The notes below the pieces were generated by a model. That model worked only from the letters and a program-made list of their open reading frames with translations. It was not told the origin of the DNA and did not search any database. From contig NC_088794.1 in the NCBI RefSeq assembly GCF_011386835.1, positions 90,318,009 to 90,382,008 on the forward strand: 64,000 nt of DNA, given 5' to 3'. The position numbers and the translations under genes were made by a program. Positions 55,824-64,000 of this stretch are shown piece after piece (within the stretch, counting starts at the first letter, position 1; each line of letters begins with the position of its first letter). This stretch comes from Chrysemys picta bellii (Eukaryota; Chordata; Testudines; Emydidae).

Positions 55824-56268
55824 CGAGAGCCGGTCAAAATTTTTTTTGAGTAAACTTTTTTCTGTTAAAACTGAAATGTTTTGTGCAAACGTGCTGGTTT
55901 TGATAAAATTTTCATCTGAAGGTTGCTCATGTCCATGATAGAATTTCTGGTGAGAGAGAAAAAACATGCAGACCCACTAGACAATAGCCCAGTGGTTAGG
56001 GCACTCACCTACAATGTAGGAGAGCAAGTTCAAGTTCCCTCTCTGCATGCTACCTGCCAGCAGCTTGAACCTTGGCCTGCTGCATCCCAGATGAGTGCTT
56101 TAACCCCTACGCTATTGGCTTTTCTTGGTTGGATTTCTCTCTGTCTTTGTTTTTTCGTGAAAAACATGGCAACATCTCATTTTTGTTCTGATGCAGAACA
56201 AACCCCAAATTTTAAAACCTCAAAAAATTTCGTGAAACAGAATTCTTGTTTTCTGACCAGCTCTGTAG
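55824..56268. mobile_element. Foldback element with paired tRNA-like arms, AGAGCTGGTC family
   Basis: Left end GAGAGCCGGTCAAAATTTT and right end GTTTTCTGACCAGCTCT are inverted. Toward the centre the left arm has a Pol III-style A box (TAGCCCAGTGG, 55985-55995) and B box (GTTCAAGTTCC, 56028-56038). The right arm carries the inverse of a similar unit (CAGCTTGAACC, GAGTGCTTTAACCCCTAC, GCTATTGGC, 56060-56118). The whole is a palindrome centred near 56050. No clear duplication was found. Apart from the tRNA-like part it matches the elements at 51625 and 59768. Confidence 0.65.
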
Positions 56269-56279
56269 CGGTTTAGCGA

Positions 56280-56690
56280 TTGTGAAGTGACTGGGAGAAG
56301 GGAAGAGAGTGCAAGGCTAACAAGCTCCAGCTGAGAGTCCTCTAAGTCAGAGCAGGGCAGCTGTGTTCATTCTTTTCTCAGTGCAGAGAGAGAAGGGGAC
56401 CACAGCCACGATCTTAAAGTGACTGCTTCACTCGCTCCCAAAAGAGGATGCTGCTTCTGTTTGGGGGAAGTGTCAGTGACAGGCTTCCATAGGAGCCAAT
56501 GAATCTTCCATGTTTCCAGGTGAGGAAATTAGAAGAAAGTATCTAGGAATCCTGTGGGAGTAACCCAAGTTGCTGGGACAGGGAGGGAAATATGGGTGTG
56601 GGGATTCAGGAAAGAACACCTTCCCCCTTCTTATTGCCCCTCCCCACAAAAAGTAAGGCCACCTCTGCCTCTGCACCAAATGTGATTTTT
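56280..56690. other. Unassigned DNA
   Basis: Nothing recognised. Confidence 0.3.
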
Positions 56691-56826
56691 CTATCAAGTG
56701 TAGAATTTGTTGTTTCCTTTGTTTATTGCCTTTATAGTGCCCAGAGTGTGCTAGGTTTCAGGGTAGCAGCCGTGTTAGTCTGTATCCTCAAAAAGAACAG
56801 GAGTACTTGTGGCACCTTAGAGACAT

Positions 56827-56864
56827 CCGAAGAAGTGGGTTGTAGCCCACGAAAGCTTATGCTC
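56827..56864 (+). ncRNA. Hammerhead-ribozyme-like motif, PLE copy A
   Basis: CCGAAGA (56827-56833) stands in the place of CUGAUGA. Stem II is GTGGGT/GCCCAC (56835-56840, 56845-56850) with loop TGTA. GAAA is at 56851-56854. Mini-stem III is A-GC/GC-T with loop TTAT (to 56863), and the cleavage-site base is C (56864), which is acceptable. U4 is C and U7 is A; the U4 change should weaken or abolish activity. The very short stem III is typical of PLE hammerheads. Confidence 0.65.
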
Positions 56865-57025
56865 TAATAAATTTGTTAGTCTCTAAGGTGCCACAAGTAC
56901 TCCTGTTCTTTTTGAGGATACAGACTAACACGGCTGCTACCCTGAAACCTGTCATTATGCAAGGCACTGCATTTAGCCGTATGGAGTGGAAATCCATCAA
57001 CTTCATGAAAAAACTCGTAGTCTCT

Positions 57026-57063
57026 CCGAAGAAGTGGGTTGTAGCCCACGAAAGCTTATGCTG
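57026..57063 (+). ncRNA. Hammerhead-ribozyme-like motif, PLE copy B
   Basis: Same fold as copy A (core CCGAAGA 57026-57032, GAAA 57050-57053, mini-stem GCTTATGC). The cleavage-site base is G (57063), which hammerheads do not cut. Predicted inactive. Confidence 0.6.
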
Positions 57064-57199
57064 TAATAAATTTGTTAGCCTCTAAGGTGCCACAAGTACT
57101 CCTGTTCTTTCAGAGTGTGCTAGGCTTTTCTCAGACAAAAGGTGAAACCAAGGTTTCTGCCCTAAAGTGCTTATACATTCTAATGTTGACAACAGAGAT

Positions 57200-58680
57200 G
57201 AAAGAAGAAAGCAACAAAAGCATCTCTTTCATATTCACTTACATCCCCTATGGTGTAAACAGTACTTGGAGGGAAGAACTCCAGGGTTTATAAACCTTAT
57301 AAAAAAGTGTGTTTTGAGGACCGAATTGGGGGTGGGGAGGCGAGGGAAGAAGGGAGTGGAAGCAAAGGAGGGCCTGGTCAGAGTCATAACCATTGGGGCT
57401 GCATGGAAGGAAGACAGGGAGATGGGAATGGGGTGAAAGACATGAAGGAGGCAGATGGTCATGGAGTTTGGGAGAAGTGAAAAGAAATGAGAGCAGACAG
57501 AAAGGCAAGAGGAAATGGTGCAAGGTCTTGAAGCTACTGCATAGTGTGAGACTCCAGAATGTAAGAAGGCATCTCCATCTTATAACCTAATTACGGTGCT
57601 TAGACTCTCAATTGAAATTATTTTGCAAGCCTGTCATATGGAACTGCTGTACTCACTTTTGTTGCCCCCAGGCAGAATCTTCCAACATCTAGAACATTGA
57701 CTCTGTTGGGAGTTAATTATATGCCCTGAATAATTAATGTTCAGGTTTGGTAAATCAAATAAAGTAAATGAAACATGTTTGTTAAAGTTTATATAACAAA
57801 ATATACTCTGTGTGTGAACAATAAGGTTATAAGAGCAAAATAATCTCTGTGTGAGGATCTTTACAAATAAACCTTGCAGTTGTCCATTACAGCGTGACAG
57901 ACTTGCCTGTCTTTTAACACCGTTTTGTCTTCCATTCCCTACATCTCATGTAAAGGAATTATTGTCATGCGTTTTATTACTACGGAGCAGGAAAAAATGA
58001 AAGAGGGCCACAAGGTTATATTTGTAATTATAAATGCATTTTCATACCTACAAACAACTAATAAATTTGAGTCAAAGTAGGTGTTTATTGTAAGTGGGAA
58101 GATAACAGAGGAACTTAGCTTTTTCTGCATCACTCTTAATTCTACAGCATTTTGCTAGTGCCTGATATGTTAATCAACACACCAGGGAGTCCTGCATCTC
58201 ATTGCAGAGGTTTGCCTCCAGAGAGGTACCTTTTCTGACATGTCCCATCTCATAAAATTAAGAAAGACAGGATTTTCTACAGGTCTGTCATTGTGCTTGT
58301 CCTTTCAGAAACAATTCTGATGTTGGGGAGCTTCTCTAGGAAAATATTTGTCAGTGAAAGGGAGAGAAGCATAGGAGGTACCATGCTGGGTAAGACCATT
58401 CAGTGGGCTCCAGTGCAGGGTTGGGGACCTAGTCTGGCAGCCTGCTTCTTACAAAGATTTGCCTGTAGATCAGGTCTTACCAAGTGGGCAGCATTGAATG
58501 TGGCTTTTGCAAAATATTCAGCCAGTTTTTTTCCCTTTGAAGTGTGTTGGCATTAAAGTTGGGATTCCATATTGGCACAAATTCATTTTGTTAAGTGTTT
58601 TCACCTTCCAAAATATTTGTTTTAATATGAATAGTTCTGCCTAATACATTAATTGAGCCTCCTTCTTATCTTGTGGGAAC
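57200..58680. other. Unassigned DNA
   Basis: Purine-rich stretches (57300-57530) create open frames on both strands, but none has family resemblance. No gene recognised. Confidence 0.3.
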
Positions 58681-58696
58681 CTCTTTCTATTTAGGT

Positions 58697-58732
58697 TTTG
58701 TTAGTCTCTAAGGTGCCACAAGTACTCCTGTT
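58697..58732 (+). mobile_element. 36-bp Penelope-like micro-insertion
   Basis: TTTGTTAGTCTCTAAGGTGC followed by CACAAGTACTCCTGTT is the extreme PLE terminus. It is flanked by perfect 14-bp duplications CTTTCTATTTAGGT at 58683-58696 and 58733-58746. This is one of the shortest insertions that can still be identified by both family and duplication. Confidence 0.92.
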
Positions 58733-58749
58733 CTTTCTATTTAGGTAAA

Positions 58750-59765
58750 TGATGGAAAATATTTATTTGCAGGAATGGATCCAGCAGGATACCAAGGACT
58801 CTTACTAGTGATTTAGACAATGGGAGTTGATGGTGCTTAGCACCTTGCAGAATGGAGAACTAGGTTTTCAGCTTCTGGAGTCTGGGAACTAATGGATAGT
58901 TTAGATTCTGAACTGCACTGAAATTCTAGAATTTGCAATATCCCTAATGGAAATCCTATTCCAATGAGAGAGATTACAAAATTTCTCACATCACTGGAAT
59001 CTGGAGTTCTCATCAATATTAAAATAATATGAAAAAATTGGAACCTACATTATGGATTAGCTTGCTCTCATCCATAGTTAAGGAAGAAGCTAACTTCCCA
59101 TTATTGCCTTACTGGAGACCCCATTTGGTCACATTATGGACAAATTGCTTTATTTGAAAAAGTCCTTGTAATTTTCCTACCTTTTTTGGCTCATACTCCA
59201 AAATGGTCTGGCCTATGAAATCCAAATTTCTTTTATTTTGTTGGCCCTGCTAAGGAGAATGATGTTTGCCTCAAGTTTTAGGAGGATATGGCTGGATGCC
59301 TTAGCTGATCATTTCCATGGTTTTTAAAAATATTTTGTTGAAGTTGTAGAACTTTTGTAAGGAAACTGTAATTTTTGTTGGGGGGGGGCTAAATTCTCTT
59401 GAATCACACTTTCATGCTTCATGTTTTTAACAGATTTTTGCTTAGGAAAAATTTGGTATAGTTTACATTTAGGGAATTTAAAATTCTACTTTGTATGGAG
59501 TGGGATGGGGGGGAGTGTTTTTTCCCCCCTTTTAGTTACTATATATACAATTTGAATTTATATAAAATAAAATAAAAAACCTCTCTTAAGATGCAAGTGA
59601 GATTTTAGGTGTTTAGGAAGTTGACGTTTCACTGAATGCTGTACTTTGACGTTCTTTGGAATGTTCTGCTGCTCTACTTCTCCCTTTATGAAATAGAGTT
59701 TCTTTCCTCTGCAGAGATCAAGAAAATAGTAATAAAGTATTTTGAGATTACAACATTTGTCTTAA
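58750..59765. other. Unassigned AT-rich DNA
   Basis: Nothing recognised beyond a G9 run near 59382 and AT-rich tracts. Confidence 0.3.
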
Positions 59766-59767
59766 TT

Positions 59768-60017
59768 CCAGTTAGGAACAAAACTTGAAAATATCACAGT
59801 TCTTCGTGAAAGAAAATTCAGAAAAAAATTCATTTAGACATTTTTGATTTCACTTTTTAATTTAATTTTATATTATATTATAATACATAATATACAAAAT
59901 AAAAGCATTTTATAAAAAATAGTTTCAAAAAGAAAAATCATTTTTTTTCTGGTTTTCCTCTTACCGAAGTTTTGGTGAAATCAGCATGACTGCAAAGTTT
60001 TTTGACTAGCTCTACTG
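59768..60017. mobile_element. AT-rich foldback element, AGAGCTGGTC family
   Basis: Right end GTTTTTTGACTAGCTCTAC is inverted to AGAGCTAGTCAAAAAAC. The left end CCAGTTAGGAACAAAAC is a weaker match. The centre is a TATAT-rich palindrome (59862-59905). Non-coding. Confidence 0.5.
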
Positions 60018-60067
60018 CCTTTCTGTTTTACACATCATTCATATTTTGTCCACTGTTCTGCATTTCA

Positions 60068-60187
60068 GCCCTGATCCAACAAAGCACTTAGACACATGCA
60101 TAACTTTAAGCATGTGACTCGTCACTTCGACTTTAATGGGAATACTCACATGATTAAAGTTGAGCACATGCTTATGTGCTTTCCTGC
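60068..60187. repeat. Palindromic repeat (CACATGCTTA type)
   Basis: AAGCACTTAGACACATGCATAA and CTTTAAGCATGTGA are mirrored by CACATGATTAAAGTTGAGCA and CATGCTTATGTGCTTT around 60130. Relic MITE-like repeat. Confidence 0.65.
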
Positions 60188-60975
60188 ATTTGTTGTCTGT
60201 GATAGGAATGCATGTGCTGTAAAGACAGTAAGATGAACATACTAAATATGACCATATCCATTGACTAGGTGCATGTTGCACCAAATTCCTTTTGTACTGA
60301 ATTCCTTTATTTGCAGAAGTGACACCGTAATCTCTCTGAGGCAGTTTGGTTTCCAATGTTTAATTTTTAATGAAAGATGTGCTGGGGCGCAAGCAATTTT
60401 TTTTACTTTCATAACTGACGTGTCAAGACTAGAGGTGCCGGGGCTCAGCCCTGCCAAGCCCTGGCACAGATTAAGCACTGTTGGTTTCCCTTTGTTTAGG
60501 TGGGTGGCTGTGGTGGTGCTGATGCTGGAGGGTGGGAGAAGGAGAGAACGAGCTTGCTAGCAGATGGCTGCATGCTGGCTGTAATCTCAAAAATACACTT
60601 AAAATAGAAAATCTGTTTCCCTTAAGAAGGGTGTCATAAGTGTATGGGCTCAGATAGATTGAATGTGTCTAATCACAGAGGACGATTTTAATCTAGGTCA
60701 ATCTATGTTGTTGCTGCCACCCTGTGCTGCTCCTCCCCCCCCCCCAAACAAACATACAAACAAACCACCACCTTCACTGGGTTCTTGGATTCTACTACAT
60801 CAAAACCTGGTTCTCTTCTCCCCTTCAACTTCCTAATCCATCCTACACCCTCATACACTTCTGTCCACATTTCTTTTTGTTTCCTACAGTCCACTCTCAT
60901 TACTCCCTTAATTTCCTTCTGCCCTTTCCCTTTGTGCCTTTGTCTGTGCTGTGCTCTGTACTTAGAACTCTTTCT

Positions 60976-61040
60976 GAGCTGGTGTAAATTAGCAAAGCTC
61001 CACTGACTTCAACGGAGCTATGAAGTTTACACTAGCTGAG
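60976..61040. repeat. Palindromic repeat (GGTGTAAATTAGC...)
   Basis: GAGCTGGTGTAAATTAGCAA / GCTCCACTGACTTCAACGGAGC / TTTACACTAGCTGA form nested inverted pairs. The central GCTCC-ACTGACTTCAAC-GGAGC is a clear stem. Confidence 0.65.
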
Positions 61041-61083
61041 GATCTGTTCCCCCACACCCCACTTCTTATCTGCTAAGCACACA

Positions 61084-61104
61084 CTCTCTCTCTCTCTCTC
61101 TCTC
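61084..61104. repeat. (CT)n microsatellite
   Basis: About ten CT units. Directly precedes the L2-like segment. Confidence 0.85.
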
Positions 61105-61285
61105 CTTCAGACCTCACCCTAAACCCCATTTCTTCCATGATCTCTTCCTATCTTGATATCTAAACTATTGTCTGTGTCTTGTTTTGTTTCTCTTAGATTG
61201 TAAGTTCCTCTGGGAAAGGAGCATGCTTTACTTTGTTTTGGGACGCATCATATACATTTGCACCATTATGTAAATGATAAGGCAT
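61105..61285 (+). mobile_element. L2 LINE 3'-end fragment
   Basis: CACCCTAAACCCCATTTCTTCC and, further, TTAGATTGTAAGTTCCTCTGG, GAAAGGAGCATG follow the order of the L2 3' end ('...CCTTCC(C)TGA...TAGACTGTAAGCTC...GGGCAGGGAC...'). Old and diverged. Confidence 0.5.
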
Positions 61286-61289
61286 TTGC

Positions 61290-62515
61290 AATTATTCTTG
61301 TGTTATCCCTATTGTGCATTGTTGCTTATTTTATTTAGCTGCTGTGTGTGTGTGCACCATACTGCAAAGATATATTTGTACCATCTGTTTTGTAGTTACC
61401 CTTTTCACATGAATGAAAGATCTCCTTATGCTTCTTTACCAGCTGTTTCTCTGTCATGTATTGCTCTCCTCCATGTATTCCACAGGAGGAATATAGCTCC
61501 CAACATGGCATTGTTGGCACACACTGTGGATATTTACAGAAAGGTTTTCTGTTAACTAAGTAACCAGTAAATTTAAGGATGCTTGCTGGTTTATGAACAT
61601 AAGTTGGCAGCTGCAACACCTCCACCTAGAAAACATGTACAAGGAATGTCAGAGGTTTTACTGTTTCTTAGAGTGCAAAGTTTAAAAAAATATGTGTTTG
61701 TTACATTTTAAACTCAAGAAAGTCACTGATGAGTTTACAGTGAATGGCAATCCATGGGATAAGTAATAGTTGCTGGTGATGGCTTCTGTACATAAGAATA
61801 GCAGCTGTCATATTTTTTCATAATGGAGACCATATCTAAACAGTTTGTCATATGGACACCTCCCCTCTCATTCATGATCACAGGGACCCGCAAGGATCTC
61901 ACAATTTCCTAGTGAGGATTACAGTTGCTTACATGGATAAGCGGGATTAGGAAAGTGTTTCAGGTATTCTTAGCTGTCTTTAATGCAATGTAGTAGCTGG
62001 AGAAAAGGTGGAAAGCCATCCCCATATGACCAGTCAGCTCTCCATAGCCAAGAAGTTATTTATTTATATGCATTATAGGAGCCCCTACAGGCCCCAATCA
62101 GGGTTCCTCAGACCATATTTTGGGAACCAATACACTAGCATAAGTGCTACAAAATGTTAGTTGTACTCTGTCCTCTAGTGAAGCTTCCATAGTGCTCTTT
62201 GAATTTACAGGATGTTCTACATGTTGCTGCTTTGCTGTCCTGCTATAGAGAACAAGGGCTTCCTCTTATTCTTTTAAAAGTAATATTGTAACAAATCAGT
62301 ATGCTGAGGCATTAGACACAATTGCCAGGTTAATTTCACACATACTTGAGGAGCTGGGAGTAGAACCACTGTTCTCTCAAAGAACTCCAGTTACAAGTAA
62401 CCAAGGTTTATATCTTCATCCTCCAAAATCTACATCTCTACCACTTGAGCTAAAGAATTGCTTAATTTAATAGGAGCAGGTCCATCATCTTCTCTGTGAG
62501 CAAGATCTTAGAGAT
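61290..62515. other. Mostly unassigned; old repeat fragment at 62040-62110
   Basis: TTATTTATATGCATTATAGG followed by AGCCCCTACAGGCCCCAATC at 62048-62100 matches the fragment at 45723. Nothing else recognised. Confidence 0.35.
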
Positions 62516-62527
62516 CAACCTCTTATC

Positions 62528-62724
62528 CAGGGCTGGCTCCAGGGTTTTGGCCGCACCAAGCAGCCAAAAAAAAAAAGCCGCGATCGCGATCTGCGGCGGC
62601 AATTCGGCGGGAGGTCCTTCACTCCGAGGTGGAGTGAGGGACCGTCCGCCGAATCGCTGGACGTGTCGCCCCTCTCCCGAGCGGCCGCCCCAAGCACCTG
62701 CTTGACAAGCTGGTGCCGGCCCTG
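62528..62724. mobile_element. hAT-type MITE, CAGGGCYGGCTC family, copy 4
   Basis: 197 bp, CAGGGCTGGCTCCAGG to TGGTGCCGGCCCTG. Perfect 8-bp duplications CTCTTATC lie at 62520-62527 and 62725-62732. Interior as in copies 1 and 2, with inverted GCGGCGGCAATTCGGCGG segments. Non-coding. Confidence 0.95.
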
Positions 62725-62732
62725 CTCTTATC

Positions 62733-63755
62733 CCTTATTTTTTTCTCTCTCGCACAGAAATACAGAGTACATTGCAGGGGCAACGAGATGTTGGGTTGAG
62801 CTAAATGATTATTGTAGTGTATAGAATTGGGTAATATCCCTTTAAATACTTTGGAGCTGTCTAGCTGTCATCACTGTGTTCTGTGTTTTAGAAACCAGCC
62901 AAAGCGAGTGTGCATGTGTGTATGTAAAAAACCAAGACTTGCATGTTGTGTGTATTTAGTGAACATGTTTATTTGGACTAGATCTGGCTGGAATGTTTTG
63001 TTGTAGCAAATTTTTCATCGAGCCTATTACATATTTAACAAAACTTTTGCAGAAACATATATAAAATCTCCAGGAGGACATCTCTTGATATTAACAAAAA
63101 AAATGCATACTGCAGAAATCAATGTAAATGTTACAGATATATATAAAAAAAGGAAATGTACCCAATTGTTGATATTGAGGTAACATTAAGGGACTGACTA
63201 CAGCCCAAAGGAGGAAGCAAATTCAGAGTTAAAGATATGGCACAGAACATTTCACGTGATCTCAGACTTCTGCAGTACCTAGCTACGCTGGTACTTTGAT
63301 AAACTTTTGAGTTTACCGGGCTGTAAGTTAAAATCAGAAGGTGTTTTGAATGTCTGCTAATAGTCTATTGAAATCAGAGCAACATGGAAATGGACTGGAT
63401 ATAGTCAGTCCAGCGGGTACATTCTATCTGGATATAACTTGGCCCTCAGAAGCACTTGAGCAGTTAATATTATTATATGTACAATTCTTTTGTGATAATT
63501 ATACTCTTATGTGATCTGAAACCAAATTACATGCTACCCTCTTTGTATCTGATTTTATAAGTACAGGTTTGCAGTGCTAGTGTGCATTATCTATTCTGGT
63601 AACTGTTTATTCTTTATATCTCATGATTTAAATGGGAGGCAGGAAACTTCAGTCTCATTATGAATGCAAATGTTTAAGCAATTAAAATAAATAAGGTTGA
63701 GTATTACCATTTCCATATATTTTATCTATATGGGCATCTACATAGATACCCCACA
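62733..63755. other. Unassigned AT-rich DNA
   Basis: Nothing recognised. Confidence 0.3.
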
Positions 63756-63757
63756 TT

Positions 63758-63821
63758 AAATCCTGGCCCCACTGAAGTCATTTTGATTTGTGTCATTGAA
63801 TTCTCTCGGGCCAGGATTTCA
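63758..63821. repeat. Palindromic repeat (AAATCCTGGCCC...GGGCCAGGATTT)
   Basis: AAATCCTGGCCCCACTGAAG is mirrored by TTGAATTCTCTCGGGCCAGG ATTTC. The outer 12 bp form a perfect inverted pair. A very common form in turtle and bird DNA. Confidence 0.75.
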
Positions 63822-64000
63822 TGCTCCATCTTTCAGAATTCCATGATTTTTAGGGAATTCTGAGGTTATGATTTCTCCATGTTTTTGCTACGCTTTTCAT
63901 AATACTCTTTGAGCAGTAGCTGTAAAAGGATAATCTATAGTATCTATGCAATTCCGAGACACATTCAATGGAAGATGTGGTTTTTTTCCAGTTATGGGAT

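Larger units (their letters stand above)
56756..57110. mobile_element. Composite Penelope-like insertion with perfect inverted repeat
   Basis: A 355-bp insertion is bounded by 14-bp duplications CAGAGTGTGCTAGG (56742-56755 and 57111-57124). It contains a minus-oriented PLE terminus (56756-56824) and a plus-oriented terminus (56825-56950). The two share a perfect inverted repeat of 72 bp (56753-56824 with 56879-56950). A 75-bp stretch of unknown origin follows (56951-57025), then a second plus-oriented terminus (57026-57110). No coding region. Perfect arm identity implies either recent insertion or a one-step template switch. Confidence 0.93.
56690..57190 (+). repeat. Old SINE-like repeat split by a Penelope insertion
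   Basis: TTTATAGTGCCCAGAGTGTGC on the left and AGGTTTCTGCCCTAAAGTGC then TTATACATTCTAA on the right read as one old dispersed repeat ('...CAATGTGCTAGGC...CCCTGCCC(A/C)AAGAGCTTACA...' type) once 56756-57124 is removed. Confidence 0.5.

Noticed and set aside
57248..57590. Open frames around 57.4 kb on both strands
   Set aside because: Purine/pyrimidine-biased stretch without protein family resemblance.

Overview
The window looks like intergenic or intronic nuclear DNA of a turtle, most likely a hidden-necked (cryptodiran) species. No host exon could be recognised. The attribution rests on the repeats: CR1 LINEs with reptilian 3' ends, a tRNA-derived SINE with a CR1-like tail (17651-17803 and 36150-36338, resembling the tortoise polIII/SINE), Penelope-like elements (PLEs) ending in GAACAGGAGTACTTGTGG, two-gene Harbinger transposons, and several short hAT families that I know as abundant in turtle assemblies. 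Species cannot be fixed from this sequence alone. Base composition is AT-rich overall. GC-rich islands (22780-23660, 31400-32600, 34330-34620, 46300-46990, 49140-49700) all lie inside transposons or LTRs.

Layout. 1-13 kb: a Ty3/gypsy gag-protease remnant (minus) split by a hAT MITE, a 1.6-kb element with roughly 400-bp inverted ends, a CR1 3' end and a solo-type LTR. 13.4-17.6 kb: mostly unassigned AT-rich DNA. 17.6-24.6 kb: a SINE, a possible LTR, a Harbinger Myb/SANT remnant, a 62-bp hairpin, a CR1 5' end with its ORF1 esterase remnant interrupted by a 1-kb hAT-like element, and a broken HARBI1-like gene. 25-28.4 kb: mostly unassigned. 28.4-32.6 kb: an inverted PLE tail, a PLE reverse transcriptase gene, and a Harbinger with two convergent genes, the first truncated at the PLE junction. 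32.6-35.2 kb: two LTRs. 35.8-45.2 kb: three CR1 copies, a Tc1/mariner MITE and a 2-kb deleted hAT. 46.2-49.8 kb: two GC-rich hAT-type elements. 50-64 kb: MIR-type SINEs, nested MITEs, foldback elements, a composite PLE insertion with a perfect 72-bp inverted repeat, a 36-bp PLE micro-insertion, an L2 fragment and a last hAT MITE.

The best-supported calls are those bounded by target-site duplications (TSDs) readable in the sequence. These are perfect 8-bp TSDs for seven hAT-type insertions and a one-mismatch 8-bp TSD for an eighth, 3-bp TTA for a Harbinger MITE, TA for a mariner MITE, 4-bp for a 1.4-kb LTR, and 14-bp for two PLE insertions. All coding regions belong to mobile elements and all are damaged. 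Nesting allows relative dating: MIR and other old SINEs, then CR1/gypsy/Harbinger, then hAT MITEs and PLEs. The most interesting signals are PLE termini carrying hammerhead-ribozyme-like folds, a PLE-Harbinger chimeric reading frame, and a hAT element that keeps only the two ends of its transposase. I found no convincing evidence of a wholly new biological system.
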